Assembly: GCA_902562205.1 (NCBI GenBank)
Contig: CACESO010000006.1
Coordinates: 1 to 64,000, forward strand
Length of the DNA: 64,000 bases
From: an uncultured Pelagibacteraceae bacterium
GTDB lineage: Bacteria; Pseudomonadota; Alphaproteobacteria; Pelagibacterales; Pelagibacteraceae
Reading direction: 5' to 3'
This document shows, piece by piece, positions 1 to 10,844 of this stretch. A model generated the notes under the pieces. That model was not told the origin of the DNA, did no database searches, and saw only the letters and a list, made by a program, of their open reading frames with translations. The translations under genes were made by a program, and so were the position numbers. Positions within the stretch are counted from its first letter, which is position 1. Each line of letters starts with the position of its first letter.

Positions 1-1395
1 TCTGAGCCTAAAAAAGTAGGTGCTTTTAAACTTCCATCACTTGATTTCCTTAAGATTCCAGAAAAGAAAGTTAAAAATGCGAAAGAAGAAAAAAAAGTTG
101 ATGCTGATTTTTTGGAAAAAGTATTGTTAGATTTTGGTGTACAAGGAAAAATAACAAAAATAAGTACGGGTCCAGTTGTTACTCTTAATGAGTTTGAGCC
201 TGCTGCGGGAGTTAAAGTCTCAAAAATCGTAAACCTCTCTGAAGATATAGCGAGAAATACAAGCTCTGAGTCTGCAAGGATTTCTACAATTCCAGGATCT
301 AGTACTATCGGTATTGAGCTCCCAAATTCATCTCGAGACAATGTTATGTTAAGAGAAATAATATCTAGTCCAAAATTTAACAATAAGGATTTAAAATTAC
401 CGATAGCTCTTGGTAAAAGTATTTCTGGTCAACCATTAATTGGAGATTTAACTTCAATGCCACATCTTCTAATTGCTGGTACCACCGGCTCTGGTAAATC
501 TGTATGTATAAATACGATTATTCTTTCATTGCTATACAGACACAAACCAGAAATTTGTAAGTTCATTTTAATTGATCCTAAGATGTTAGAGCTTTCGACA
601 TATGAAGGAATTCCCCATCTGTTATGTCCTGTGATAACTGAGGCAAAAAAAGCTGCCTCAGTTTTGGGTTGGGTAGTAAAAGAAATGGAAAATAGATACA
701 AATTAATGACTAAGGTTGGCGTTAGAAATATTGACAGTTACAACGCTAAACATAAAGTTTCTATGCCTTACATTGTAGTTATAGTAGATGAAATGTCAGA
801 TCTTATGTTGGTTGCTAGTAAGGACATTGAAAATTGTATTCAGAAACTTTCTCAAATGGCAAGGGCCGCAGGTATTCATATAATCATGGCAACGCAAAGA
901 CCAAGTGTTGATGTAATAACGGGTACTATCAAAGCAAATTTTCCAACTCGTATATCTTTTCAAGTGTCTTCAAAAATTGATAGTAGAACAATTCTCGGAG
1001 AACAAGGTGCTGAACAATTATTAGGGAAAGGGGATATGCTTTTCATGTCTTCAGCTAATCGAATTACAAGAATCCATGCGCCATTTGTTTCGGATAATGA
1101 AATTGAAAAAATAAATTCTTTTCTTAAATCACAAGGAGATCCGGAATATGTTGATGAAATTTTAAATTTATCTTCTGAAAGTCCATCTGAGGATGGATCT
1201 GACGACTCAGATCAAGATGATGAGCTTTACAATAAAGCCCTCGAAATAGTCAAATCTGAGGGAAAAGCATCAACCTCCTTTTTGCAAAGAAAACTTCAAA
1301 TAGGTTACAATAGGGCCGCGAGAATAATAGATATTATGGAAAGTAGAGGCATTGTAAGTAAAGCTAATCATGTTGGCAAAAGAGAATTGTTGTAA
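1..1395 (+). CDS. ftsK: DNA translocase FtsK/SpoIIIE (5' partial)
   Basis: Frame is open from base 1 ([16 protein letters not shown]...); Walker [19 protein letters not shown] and C-terminal gamma-like winged helix. Confidence 0.95.
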   Translation, partial: SEPKKVGAFKLPSLDFLKIPEKKVKNAKEEKKVDADFLEKVLLDFGVQGKITKISTGPVVTLNEFEPAAGVKVSKIVNLSEDIARNTSSESARISTIPGSSTIGIELPNSSRDNVMLREIISSPKFNNKDLKLPIALGKSISGQPLIGDLTSMPHLLIAGTTGSGKSVCINTIILSLLYRHKPEICKFILIDPKMLELSTYEGIPHLLCPVITEAKKAASVLGWVVKEMENRYKLMTKVGVRNIDSYNAKHKVSMPYIVVIVDEMSDLMLVASKDIENCIQKLSQMARAAGIHIIMATQRPSVDVITGTIKANFPTRISFQVSSKIDSRTILGEQGAEQLLGKGDMLFMSSANRITRIHAPFVSDNEIEKINSFLKSQGDPEYVDEILNLSSESPSEDGSDDSDQDDELYNKALEIVKSEGKASTSFLQRKLQIGYNRAARIIDIMESRGIVSKANHVGKRELL

Positions 1396-1940
1396 TGAGA
1401 GCAATTTTTCTGATTTTAATCATTTTTTTTATATTTGCTCAAAAACATGCTTACACAGAACCTAAAATCATTAAAAAAATTTCTGAGATTGAAAATTTTA
1501 CATTTGATTTTGAACAACTAATTAACGATAAAAAAGAAACTGGTAACTGTATTATTTCATTCAATAATAAAATGATGTGCAAATACGATGAGACTGGGAA
1601 GTTAATCGTATCTAATGGAAAGACACTTTTAATCAAAAACAAAAGCTCAAATTTTGCGAATACTTATAAAACTGAAAATACTTACTTTAAATATTTTCTT
1701 AATAAAGAATTTTTAATCTCGAAAATTGTGGGAAATGTAGTCGAAAAAGAACAAAATTTTCTCCTATTAATTAATGATCAAAGTAATCAATTAAGTATTT
1801 TTTTTGATAAAAAAAATTACTTAATTAAAGGATGGGAAACTATTGATTTATATGGCAATAAAGTAAGGTCCAATATTATCGTTAAAAATATTAATCAAGA
1901 ATTGTCTGATAATATTTTTAATCTTAATCTTTATAACTAG
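1395..1940 (+). CDS. lolA: Outer-membrane lipoprotein carrier LolA-like
   Basis: Signal peptide, LolA-like FDFEQ...; position after ftsK. Confidence 0.75.
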   Translation: MRAIFLILIIFFIFAQKHAYTEPKIIKKISEIENFTFDFEQLINDKKETGNCIISFNNKMMCKYDETGKLIVSNGKTLLIKNKSSNFANTYKTENTYFKYFLNKEFLISKIVGNVVEKEQNFLLLINDQSNQLSIFFDKKNYLIKGWETIDLYGNKVRSNIIVKNINQELSDNIFNLNLYN

Positions 1941-2446
1941 CTAGCTCTGATATTAAGGTTTTCTTCTTTAAAAATTTTCATCCCTCTTGCTAAATAATTT
2001 TTTATCGCATTAGGATGATCTAGTGTACAAGTATGAACCCACATTCTTTTGATTTTTTTTTCAAAGGATTTTAAAATTGCAGTTGTTAAAGCATAACCAC
2101 CAACTCCTTTACCAAAATAATCTTCAAACAAACCTAAGTATGCAAGTTCTGTCTCATTTTTTTCTGGATGATGTATAAGTTCAAAATATCCAACTAAATC
2201 TTCGCCATTCTTTATTACGTAGGTATCTAGATTTTTATTTGAGACATAATTTGACCACTGAAGATCTGTCCAAATCAATCTATCAGTCCATCGATATTTC
2301 TTACCAATTTGTTTATAGAAAAACTTGTTCAGTTGGAAATCTGGTTTTGTTTTTTCCACGGAATAATTGTCCTCTGGCTTATCTTTTTTAATTAGATCAT
2401 TGATATTTTTTAATTCTAAAAAATTTCTTTTTACACTTATTATCAT
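1937..2446 (-). CDS. GNAT-family N-acetyltransferase
   Basis: GYFELIHHPEKNETELAYLGLFEDYFGKGVGGYAL acetyl-CoA binding motif. Confidence 0.8.
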   Translation of the reverse strand: MIISVKRNFLELKNINDLIKKDKPEDNYSVEKTKPDFQLNKFFYKQIGKKYRWTDRLIWTDLQWSNYVSNKNLDTYVIKNGEDLVGYFELIHHPEKNETELAYLGLFEDYFGKGVGGYALTTAILKSFEKKIKRMWVHTCTLDHPNAIKNYLARGMKIFKEENLNIRAS

Positions 2447-2808
2447 TGAACCATTCTCCCTACTTTTTCACCACCAAACAAATGAAAGTGTAAATGAGGC
2501 ACTTCTTGGCCACCATTTTCTCCTACGTTTGATAAAGTTCTAAATCCTTCATTATCGATGCTCGATATTCCAATCTTTTTTGCAACAGTTGAAATTCCTT
2601 TCATAAGTCCAACTATTTCGTCTGAACTTGCTTTAGAGGTAAAATCCTCTAAATTTACATATTTGCCTTTTGGAATTACCAAAGCATGAACTTTTTTTTG
2701 TGGATTTATATCATGAAAAGATAAAACAAATTCGTCCTCATAGATTTTTTTGCATGGTATCTCGCCTCTCAGGATTTTTGCAAAAATGTTATTATCGTCG
2801 TAGCTCAT
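2443..2808 (-). CDS. HIT family protein
   Basis: HLHFHLFGG histidine triad; IFAKILRGEIPCKKIYED start. Confidence 0.95.
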   Translation of the reverse strand: MSYDDNNIFAKILRGEIPCKKIYEDEFVLSFHDINPQKKVHALVIPKGKYVNLEDFTSKASSDEIVGLMKGISTVAKKIGISSIDNEGFRTLSNVGENGGQEVPHLHFHLFGGEKVGRMVQ

Positions 2809-3077
2809 TTTTTTCTTTTATCTAGTTCTTTCATGACATCTTCCATTTTGACGTTATTTGCTTCGAGATACACAATCAGATGATACAATACATCGGCTGT
2901 CTCATGAACTTTATTTGTATTATTTTCCACAGCCTCAATTAATTCTTTAACTTCCTCTTTTACCTTTTCTACTGACAATTCTTTGTTAGCTAATAATTTA
3001 TTTGTATAAGATTCGCTTTGAGGTTTAGTCTTCCTCTCTCTTACCATTAAAATAATATCTTCCAGAGTTTTAAGCAT
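2805..3077 (-). CDS. hisE: Phosphoribosyl-ATP pyrophosphatase
   Basis: HisE/MazG-like sequence ending the his operon. Confidence 0.9.
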   Translation of the reverse strand: MLKTLEDIILMVRERKTKPQSESYTNKLLANKELSVEKVKEEVKELIEAVENNTNKVHETADVLYHLIVYLEANNVKMEDVMKELDKRKK

Positions 3078-3078
3078 A

Positions 3079-3834
3079 TTATGTTCTAACAGGAATTCCT
3101 TTAGACTCCAAATATTGCTTTGCTTCTTTCACTGAGTATTTGCCATAATGAAAAATTGATGCTGCAAGAACTGCACTAGCTTTACCTGATTTAATACCCT
3201 CTACTAAGTGATCAAGATTTCCAACACCGCCAGATGCAATTAGCGGAATATTTACTTTTGACGATATCCTAGACATCAATTCAATGTCGTAACCAACCTG
3301 TGTTCCATCTCTATCCATTGAAGTAACCAACAACTCACCAGCTCCGCTATCTTCCATTTTTTTAGCATATTCCAATGCATCAATGCCGCTATTGTTTCTT
3401 CCTCCATGAGTGAAAACTTCCCACTTATCTCCTTTTTTTTTTGCATCTATTGCAACAACAATACACTGGGAACCAAATTTTTTAGAACTATCTACTACAA
3501 CTTTAGAATTTTCTACTGCAGCAGTATTAATTGAAACTTTGTCAGCTCCACAGTTCAATAATTTATTAATATCATCAACGCTTCTTACTCCACCACCTAC
3601 TGTTAGGGGCACAAAACATTTCTTTGAAGTGTTCTCGACAACCTCATAAATAGTATCCCTATTCTCATTTGAAGCAGTAATATCTAAAAAACAAATTTCA
3701 TCTGCTCCACCATCACTATAGATTTTTGCTTGCTCAACAGGATCGCCAGCATCTTTCAGATCAACAAAGTTTATACCTTTAACTACACGACCATTTTTAA
3801 CGTCTAAGCAGGGTATAATTCTATTTTTAAGCAT
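3079..3834 (-). CDS. hisF: Imidazole glycerol phosphate synthase cyclase subunit
   Basis: [20 protein letters not shown]; start trimmed from the ORF-track start at 3888 to the canonical Met. Confidence 0.95.
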   Translation of the reverse strand: MLKNRIIPCLDVKNGRVVKGINFVDLKDAGDPVEQAKIYSDGGADEICFLDITASNENRDTIYEVVENTSKKCFVPLTVGGGVRSVDDINKLLNCGADKVSINTAAVENSKVVVDSSKKFGSQCIVVAIDAKKKGDKWEVFTHGGRNNSGIDALEYAKKMEDSGAGELLVTSMDRDGTQVGYDIELMSRISSKVNIPLIASGGVGNLDHLVEGIKSGKASAVLAASIFHYGKYSVKEAKQYLESKGIPVRT

Positions 3835-4543
3835 CTTCTTTAGCCAGCTCCTCCAGTTTAATATCACCATCGTATATTGCTTTGCCAACTATAACACCTT
3901 CAATATTTTTTAATGTCTTAGCTTTTTTGATATCCTCTATTGATGATACCCCGCCAGAAATTAGTACAGGACAATTTGAAATTTCAGCAACTTTTAGTGT
4001 TTCTTCAAAATTCGGACTTTCTTTTGTACCATCTTTATTAATATCAGTAAAAATTAATCTACTAATACCGTAGTCGTTTACTTCAGTTAAAAAATCTAAA
4101 GTTGATATGCCTGAACTTTCTTTCCAACCTGATAAAGAGAGTTTTCCATCTTTTGCGTCCAAACCCAATGCAATTTTTTTTGGAAATTTCTTACAAGCCT
4201 TTTTCAAAAAAGTTTTATCTTTAATGGCCGCACTTCCTAAGATTATTTTATCTACACCTATATCAGCATATTCTTGAATACTATCAAAATCTCTCACGCC
4301 TCCTCCTACTTCTACTTTAAAATCAAATTTACTCACGATCTCTTTAATGATATCAAGATTAACTGTTTCTCCCGCCAAAGCTCCATCAAGATCAACAATG
4401 TGTAAATTTTTAAACCCTTTATCAATAAATTGTGTTGCCTGTTCGACTGGTGACATTTGGTATTCTGTCTTTTGACTAAAATCACCTTTAATTAATCTTA
4501 CACACTTTTTATCTTTAATATCAATTGCTGGAAATATTTTCAT
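3827..4543 (-). CDS. hisA: Phosphoribosylformimino-AICAR ribotide isomerase
   Basis: [24 protein letters not shown]-barrel HisA. Confidence 0.97.
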   Translation of the reverse strand: MKIFPAIDIKDKKCVRLIKGDFSQKTEYQMSPVEQATQFIDKGFKNLHIVDLDGALAGETVNLDIIKEIVSKFDFKVEVGGGVRDFDSIQEYADIGVDKIILGSAAIKDKTFLKKACKKFPKKIALGLDAKDGKLSLSGWKESSGISTLDFLTEVNDYGISRLIFTDINKDGTKESPNFEETLKVAEISNCPVLISGGVSSIEDIKKAKTLKNIEGVIVGKAIYDGDIKLEELAKEDA

Positions 4544-5170
4544 TTATAAATTTATAAAGTTGTCGATTATTTTTAATCCAGTTTTATCACTTTTTTCTGG
4601 ATGAAATTGGGTGCCAAAAATATTTTCTTTTTCAACTGCGCAAACATGTTTTGACGAATAGTCAGTTGTTGCTGATATTGAATTTTTGTCAGTTGGGACA
4701 AACTCATAACTGTGAACAAAATACATGTGTGATTTATCTTTTATATCTTTAAAAATTTTACTACCTTTAACTATGTTTATTTGGTTCCATCCAATGTGGG
4801 GAAGCTTATATTTGCCATTTTGATTATCTATTTTTGTAACTTTGCCTGAGATCCAGCCCAATCCCTTTGTCTCTGACTCTTCATATCCAACATCAGCGAA
4901 CATTTGTAATCCAACACATATTCCAAGAAGAGGTTTTTTCTTATTCATTACAAAGTCATTTAGGCAGTCTACAAGTCCATTAATAGATTGTAATGCATCT
5001 ACACAACTTTTGAATGACCCCTGTCCCGGCAAAACAACTTTGTCTGCAGATTTAATTTTGCCTACATCAGAGGTTACCTCGATTATAATTTTATTATCAG
5101 CTACTTCTTTAAATGAATTAATAACAGAGCTTATGTTCCCTGATTTGTAATCAACAATTGTTACGTTCAT
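4544..5170 (-). CDS. hisH: Imidazole glycerol phosphate synthase glutaminase subunit
   Basis: GICVGLQMFAD nucleophile elbow; FHPEKS. Confidence 0.97.
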   Translation of the reverse strand: MNVTIVDYKSGNISSVINSFKEVADNKIIIEVTSDVGKIKSADKVVLPGQGSFKSCVDALQSINGLVDCLNDFVMNKKKPLLGICVGLQMFADVGYEESETKGLGWISGKVTKIDNQNGKYKLPHIGWNQINIVKGSKIFKDIKDKSHMYFVHSYEFVPTDKNSISATTDYSSKHVCAVEKENIFGTQFHPEKSDKTGLKIIDNFINL

Positions 5171-5176
5171 TAATTT

Positions 5177-5767
5177 TTATAAAGAGCCCTTAGTAGATGG
5201 CACGACTTTTTTATTTTTTGAATCTATTTCTAATGCAGCTCTAAGTGATCTTGCTAAACCTTTAAAACACGACTCTACTTTGTGGTGACTATTGTCTCCA
5301 TATAAATTTTCAATATGTAATGTGATTCCTGCAGATTGTGAAAAAGCTTGAAACCACTCCTTAAAAAGTTCTGTGTCCATTTCTCCAAGTTTTTCTACTT
5401 TCAAATCCACTTTCCAAATTAAATACGGTCGGTTTGAAACGTCTAATGCAACTCTTGTCAAAGTTTCATCCATTGGTATCATTGCGTGAGCATATCTTTT
5501 TATTCCAATAAACTTTTTTGATGCTTTTTTAAGACATTCACCGATAGCAATACCAGTATCCTCTGTTGTGTGATGAAGATCTATGTGTGTATCGCCTTTT
5601 GCTTTTACCTTTAAATCAATCGATGAATGTTTAGAAAGTTGTTCAAGCATATGGTCAAGGAAACCTATACCAGTATCAATTTTGTATTGACCTTTTCCGT
5701 CTATGTTTAACTCGACGTCGATTTTTGTCTCTTTTGTTTTTCTTGTAATTGATGCTTTTCGCTTCAT
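5177..5767 (-). CDS. hisB: Imidazoleglycerol-phosphate dehydratase
   Basis: [27 protein letters not shown] motifs. Confidence 0.97.
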   Translation of the reverse strand: MKRKASITRKTKETKIDVELNIDGKGQYKIDTGIGFLDHMLEQLSKHSSIDLKVKAKGDTHIDLHHTTEDTGIAIGECLKKASKKFIGIKRYAHAMIPMDETLTRVALDVSNRPYLIWKVDLKVEKLGEMDTELFKEWFQAFSQSAGITLHIENLYGDNSHHKVESCFKGLARSLRAALEIDSKNKKVVPSTKGSL

Positions 5768-5783
5768 ATATACCTAGGTATAT
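5768..5783. promoter_or_regulatory. 16-bp perfect palindrome ATATACCTAGGTATAT directly upstream of hisB; possible operator
   Basis: Exact palindrome read in sequence; overlaps the hisB SD-like AGG. Function unproven. Confidence 0.35.
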
Positions 5784-5821
5784 CTGTATTATTTAATCAT
5801 ATCAACAAAACTAATTTGCCA

Positions 5822-5850
5822 CTTGAAGATTAGAAATTCGTATCCATTTA
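5822..5850 (+). promoter_or_regulatory. Candidate heat-shock sigma32 (RpoH)-type promoter for hslVU
   Basis: CTTGAA - N14 - ATCCATTTA, close to CTTGAA-N13-15-CCCCATtTa; 7 nt before the hslV ATG. Confidence 0.5.
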
Positions 5851-5856
5851 TAACTT

Positions 5857-6372
5857 ATGACAACAATTGTACTAGTAAGAAAAAAAGATGACGTAGTTGT
5901 GGCAAGCGATGGCCAGGTCAGTATGGGAAATACTGTAATTAAAAGCAATGCAAACAAAGTTCGTAAAATAGAGAAACGAAATGTGATTGCAGGTTTTGCA
6001 GGGTCAACGGCAGATGCACTAACTCTTTTTGAACGATTAGAGGCCAAACTTGAAAAACATGCTGGAAACTTAACCCGAGCCGCAGTCGAACTTGCAAAGG
6101 ATTGGAGAACCGATAAATATTTAAGGCGACTAGAAGCATTAATGGCAATTGGTGATAAAGAAAAAAGTTTTATTATTTCAGGAACTGGAGATGTTTTAGA
6201 ACCTGAAGGAGATGTTATTGGAATTGGATCGGGTGGAAACTACGCTCTTGCAGCTGCAAAGGTATTAATGGATACAGAGTTAAACGCTGAAGAAGTTGCG
6301 AAAAAAGCAATTAAAGTTGCAGCTGATATTTGTGTTTTTACAAACGATAACGTTAGAATTGAGAAAATATAA
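5857..6372 (+). CDS. hslV: ATP-dependent protease subunit HslV
   Basis: [27 protein letters not shown]; canonical N-terminus. Confidence 0.98.
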   Translation: MTTIVLVRKKDDVVVASDGQVSMGNTVIKSNANKVRKIEKRNVIAGFAGSTADALTLFERLEAKLEKHAGNLTRAAVELAKDWRTDKYLRRLEALMAIGDKEKSFIISGTGDVLEPEGDVIGIGSGGNYALAAAKVLMDTELNAEEVAKKAIKVAADICVFTNDNVRIEKI

Positions 6373-7736
6373 TGGAAAAGTCAAACATTAAATCATTCCC
6401 AAAAAAAAATGCTGAGGAGAAAAAAAATGATATAGATTCTCTTTCACCAAGAGAGATTGTATCTGAATTAGACAGATACGTCGTGGGTCAAAATAAAGCT
6501 AAAAGGGCTGTTGCTATTGCTCTTAGAAATAGATGGAGAAGACAAGCTTTAAAAGGTGAAATGAGAGATGAAGTTTTACCAAAAAATATATTAATGATTG
6601 GGCCAACTGGTGTTGGTAAAACTGAGATATCAAGAAGGCTTTCAAAATTAGCTGAAGCACCTTTTGTTAAAGTTGAGGCTACAAGATTTACAGAGGTTGG
6701 TTATGTTGGAAGAGATGTAGAACAAATTATAAGAGACTTGCTAGAAATTGCAATTGCAATGGAGAAAGTTAAAAAAAGAAAAGAAGTTCATGCAAAAGCA
6801 CAAAAACTTGCAGAAGAAAGAGTTTTAGATGCGCTTGTAGGAAATAAAGCGAGTGTAGCAACAAGAGAAAGTTTTAGAAAGAGACTTAGAAACGGAGATT
6901 TAGACGACAACGAAATTGAAGTTCCAGTAAATGAGAGTGGAAACATGCCAAGCTTTGAAATACCTGGAATGCCTGGAGCAAATATTGGAATGATAAATAT
7001 TGGTGACATGCTGGGTAAATCAATGGGCAACAAATCAAAAAAGAAAAAGATGACTGTAAAAGAATCTCATGAAATCTTATTAAATGAAGAGGCTGATAAA
7101 CTAATTGAACAAGACAAAATTATTAAATCAGCAAAAAATGTAACTGAAAATAACGGAATTGTTTTCCTAGATGAAATTGACAAAATTTCTGCGAGAACGG
7201 ACAGGGTTGGTGGAGATGTATCAAGAGAAGGAGTTCAGAGAGATTTGTTGCCATTGATAGAAGGTACAACTGTAAGCACAAAATATGGACCAGTAAAAAC
7301 TGATCATATATTATTTATAGCTTCAGGAGCTTTCCAGCTTGCTAAACCTTCAGATTTACTTCCCGAGTTACAAGGAAGACTACCAATAAGAGTTGAACTT
7401 GATGCATTAAACAGTTCTGACTTTAAAAGAATTTTAAAAGAGCCAGATAATAGTTTAATTAAACAGTATAAGGCATTATTAAAAACTGAAAATGTTGATT
7501 TGGAATTCTCAGAGGATGGAATTGATACTATTGCTAATCTAGCAAGTGAAGTTAACTCGTCTGTCGAAAATATTGGTGCAAGAAGACTTCACACTATAAT
7601 TGAAAGAGTTTTGGATGAAATTAGTTTCACAGCAACTGACAGATCAGGGGAAAAAATTGTAATTGATTCAAATTATGTGAAAGAAAATCTTGGACAATTA
7701 GTAAAAGATAACGATTTATCTAAATTTATTCTTTGA
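6372..7736 (+). CDS. hslU: ATP-dependent protease ATPase subunit HslU
   Basis: [44 protein letters not shown]. Confidence 0.98.
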   Translation: MEKSNIKSFPKKNAEEKKNDIDSLSPREIVSELDRYVVGQNKAKRAVAIALRNRWRRQALKGEMRDEVLPKNILMIGPTGVGKTEISRRLSKLAEAPFVKVEATRFTEVGYVGRDVEQIIRDLLEIAIAMEKVKKRKEVHAKAQKLAEERVLDALVGNKASVATRESFRKRLRNGDLDDNEIEVPVNESGNMPSFEIPGMPGANIGMINIGDMLGKSMGNKSKKKKMTVKESHEILLNEEADKLIEQDKIIKSAKNVTENNGIVFLDEIDKISARTDRVGGDVSREGVQRDLLPLIEGTTVSTKYGPVKTDHILFIASGAFQLAKPSDLLPELQGRLPIRVELDALNSSDFKRILKEPDNSLIKQYKALLKTENVDLEFSEDGIDTIANLASEVNSSVENIGARRLHTIIERVLDEISFTATDRSGEKIVIDSNYVKENLGQLVKDNDLSKFIL

Positions 7737-8132
7737 TTTTAAATAAACATTAAAAGAACCTAAATTCTTTACATCAGTACTATCAATACTTTTAATCTTT
7801 TTCATAAGCTCAACATTAGAATTTATAAATTCAGGTATAGAGTGTTTTAATATGCTTAGTTCAGATGATTTATAAGGATCTTCAGCAGATTTAGATCTCA
7901 TTCCTTTACCAGTAATAATATTTACTATTGAAAATTGTTTCTCAAAACATTCGTTAATAGTTTTTTCAACAAATTTATTTGCTTGATCCAGACCATAACC
8001 ATGTAAATCTATAACAAATTTAGACTTATTTATCGAAATTTGGATTGATTCATCTTTAGGATTTATCTTATCTTTACTTTTTATAAATTTTTTCCAGTCC
8101 TTAAGGTCTTTGTCTGATAGTTTTTTTTTCAA
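7716..8132 (-). CDS. Smr-domain protein
   Basis: [11 protein letters not shown] ... [11 protein letters not shown], Smr motifs. Confidence 0.85.
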   Translation of the reverse strand: MKKKLSDKDLKDWKKFIKSKDKINPKDESIQISINKSKFVIDLHGYGLDQANKFVEKTINECFEKQFSIVNIITGKGMRSKSAEDPYKSSELSILKHSIPEFINSNVELMKKIKSIDSTDVKNLGSFNVYLKSKNKFR

Positions 8133-8135
8133 ATA

Positions 8136-8723
8136 TTAAATATTAGTCTCAACTAGTAACCAATTTGGATCATTAGAATTTAAGTTTCTCGAGAATCTCC
8201 AAGTATCATAAACTTTTTTGACTTTTTCTGGGTCTCCTGTAAGAATCTTTGAATTTTTATCTCTATTACATGAAATAATTTCACTTATAAAATCTACTGT
8301 AACTTCAAGCACATTATCTTTTTGCTCGTGGTTTTTAATTTCTGCTGAGTTTATTCCAATAAAAGTTGTCTCAGACTTTATCCCATTTTTTTCTCTATTA
8401 GAAATTGCTTCCTGAAATTGATTTAAAACCTTTTTATCTAATAAGTTTTTAATATCTTTTATTGATCCTTTTGAAAAATTTGTAATAATCGTTTCGTAAG
8501 CAACCTTAGCCCCTTCAATAAAATCTTTTTTCGCACTTTCGTCAAAATTTTTGTAATTCGGTTTTTCTGCAGTTTTCATTTCAGGCATTTCATGTGGAAA
8601 GCTATTAGAAATATCGTCTTCATAGCCTGACCTCTTACCTAAAATCCCTCTTAATCTTAAAAAAATAAAACCAGCTATCATTGCTAGTAAGATGATATCT
8701 AAATATTCAAAGCTATAATTCAT
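8136..8723 (-). CDS. Tim44/TimA-like domain protein
   Basis: N-terminal TM, Tim44-like C-terminal domain (DTWRFSRNLNSNDPNWLLVET). Confidence 0.8.
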   Translation of the reverse strand: MNYSFEYLDIILLAMIAGFIFLRLRGILGKRSGYEDDISNSFPHEMPEMKTAEKPNYKNFDESAKKDFIEGAKVAYETIITNFSKGSIKDIKNLLDKKVLNQFQEAISNREKNGIKSETTFIGINSAEIKNHEQKDNVLEVTVDFISEIISCNRDKNSKILTGDPEKVKKVYDTWRFSRNLNSNDPNWLLVETNI

Positions 8724-8781
8724 AATTAAATAATATTTACTCTATTGCTTAATTTCAACAAGCAATTTAGATTAAAGACAA

Positions 8782-9213
8782 ATGAACACAGTACTTTTGT
8801 TGATAATTTTAGTCCCAATTCTGGAAATCTATTTATTTATTAAAATTGGAAGCCAAATCGGGGCTTTTACAACAATTTCTCTCATATTTTTTACAGCTAT
8901 AATTGGTGTCTTTTATGCAAGGTACGAGGGTTTAAACACTCTTAAGTCTGGCGTCTCTCAACTTTATAAAAATCAAATGCCATTATTTGAGTTAATGTCT
9001 GGAGCGGCATTAGCAGTAGCAGCCATTTTATTAATTTTGCCAGGATTTGCTACTGACATTTTAGGTTTCTTAATAATATTTCCTTTAACAAGAAAATTGA
9101 TTTTTAAATTGGTTACAAAAAAAGGAAAAGATACAAATGAAGTTTATATTAAAGATGATTTGATTGAAGGAGAATTTGTAGATAAGGATAATGAAAATGA
9201 CAAAAAATTATAA
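8782..9213 (+). CDS. fxsA: FxsA family membrane protein
   Basis: FxsA-like TM pattern; EIYLFIKIGSQIG, LLILPGFATDILGF. Confidence 0.85.
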   Translation: MNTVLLLIILVPILEIYLFIKIGSQIGAFTTISLIFFTAIIGVFYARYEGLNTLKSGVSQLYKNQMPLFELMSGAALAVAAILLILPGFATDILGFLIIFPLTRKLIFKLVTKKGKDTNEVYIKDDLIEGEFVDKDNENDKKL

Positions 9214-9619
9214 AATTCTCACCTCTTATATCAAAGATGTATCCTCAAAAATAGCTGGTACTGAAAACTATATATATTTGAAAGAAAATATTCCAAAATA
9301 TTCTCTTGGAATAGATATAAATTCTTTGCCATTAAAAAATAATATGGCAGAGGTAAATATAAAATTGACTTTTGATAATAAAAATAATGAAGACAAAAAA
9401 GCATATTTTGAGATGATTCATACCACTGTTATTAAGGTGGAGGAAGCGGCAGTAAACAAAGATGAGTTAAAAAGAATTTTTTTAAGTGATGTGCCTACTG
9501 AGATGTATCCTGAGATTGAAAAAAAATTTTTTGAGATAGTAAAATCAATTGGTTATCCAGAAATAAAGTTAGAAAAGAAGATAGATTTTAAAGAACTATT
9601 TGAAAAAGATCAAAAGTAA
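9191..9619 (+). CDS. secB: Protein-export chaperone SecB
   Basis: SecB fold region YIKDVSSK...; overlaps fxsA by ~20 bp. Confidence 0.75.
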   Translation: MKMTKNYKILTSYIKDVSSKIAGTENYIYLKENIPKYSLGIDINSLPLKNNMAEVNIKLTFDNKNNEDKKAYFEMIHTTVIKVEEAAVNKDELKRIFLSDVPTEMYPEIEKKFFEIVKSIGYPEIKLEKKIDFKELFEKDQK

Positions 9620-10275
9620 TTTTTCTTGAGAGATTTTTTTAAAAAATTTTGATGTTCTTTTAATTCTTTTGCTGAAGGTTTAATGATATCTTTGCAAAAA
9701 CTTATTTTTGAGCTTTTGTAAATTTCTATATTATCATTTTTCTCTGAAAAGTTTAATTTTGGTTCTTTTTGATCAATTAAGTTAACATAGACTTTGGATA
9801 ATAACTCACAATCAATCAAAGCAGTGTGTAATTTTCTTTTAGAGTTATCAATTCGAAATCTTTTACATAATGCATCAAGACTTATTTGAGAGCCAGGAAA
9901 TTTCTCCCTTGCTAAATCCAAAGTGTCGATTACTTGATCTTTTGATATTGGTTTCTTTCCTAGTAATTTTAATTCATTATTCAAATGAGATAAATCAAAC
10001 TGGGCGTTATGAATTATTAATTTTTTATCTCCTATAAATTTTAGAAAATCATCGGCTATTTCAAAAAATTTTTTTTTATCGGATAAAAAATCGTCTGAAT
10101 ATCCATGCACTTTAAATGCCTCTTCTGAAACTTTTCTTTGGGGGTTCAAATAACAATGAAAACGATTAGAAGTTAAAATTTGATTATCAAGTTCTATGCA
10201 ACCTATTTCAACAATTCGATGTCCATTTTCAACTGAAAGACCAGTTGTTTCTGTATCTAGCACAATTTCTTTCAT
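9610..10275 (-). CDS. dnaQ: DNA polymerase III epsilon subunit
   Basis: EIVLDTETTGL ... HNAQFDLSHL ... exonuclease motifs. Confidence 0.95.
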   Translation of the reverse strand: MKEIVLDTETTGLSVENGHRIVEIGCIELDNQILTSNRFHCYLNPQRKVSEEAFKVHGYSDDFLSDKKKFFEIADDFLKFIGDKKLIIHNAQFDLSHLNNELKLLGKKPISKDQVIDTLDLAREKFPGSQISLDALCKRFRIDNSKRKLHTALIDCELLSKVYVNLIDQKEPKLNFSEKNDNIEIYKSSKISFCKDIIKPSAKELKEHQNFLKKSLKKNYF

Positions 10276-10844
10276 TTGCTAATTTCCTTCATAATTAATT
10301 TTATATTTTTCTTGGCTGTGTTTCTAACAAAATTATTTTTTATAATGTAGGTTGATTTTTTTTTCTTCAATTTTGCTTTCAATTGATTTTTTCTAAGAAT
10401 ATTTATCAACTTAAAATTGATATTTTTCCTTTTGTTGAGTTGTTGTTTTATCTTTTTTTTATTGGCTTCGATAAAAATTATAATATCTTTTTTTGTATTT
10501 AATTTGTTTTCTAAAAACAAAGGGACATCTAAAACAACAAATTTTTTACCTTTATTTTTTTTTAAGAAATTTTTCATATTCTTTCTAACAATTGGATGAA
10601 TCATTTTGCCTAGAGTATTTAAATTTTTCTTTTTCTGAAAAATTATTTTTAACAGTTCCTCTTTTTTTAAGGGAAAATTGCTTACTTTATCAGGAAATTT
10701 TTTTTTAATTTTTCTGAATAAAGGTTTATTCTTTTTATAAAGATTTGAGACTACTAAATCAGCATCAAAAACTGGGTATCTAAATAACTTTGAAAAGAAT
10801 GTTTTTCCAGACCCAATATCCCCAACTAGTGCGATTCTTCTCAT
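10272..10844 (-). CDS. coaE: Dephospho-CoA kinase
   Basis: ALVGDIGSGKTFFSKLF, FDADLVV. Confidence 0.9.
   Translation of the reverse strand: MRRIALVGDIGSGKTFFSKLFRYPVFDADLVVSNLYKKNKPLFRKIKKKFPDKVSNFPLKKEELLKIIFQKKKNLNTLGKMIHPIVRKNMKNFLKKNKGKKFVVLDVPLFLENKLNTKKDIIIFIEANKKKIKQQLNKRKNINFKLINILRKNQLKAKLKKKKSTYIIKNNFVRNTAKKNIKLIMKEISK

Noticed and set aside
5811-6148. Minus-strand ORFs 5811..6047 and 5939..6148 in hslV
   Set aside because: Antisense to hslV with no family signature.
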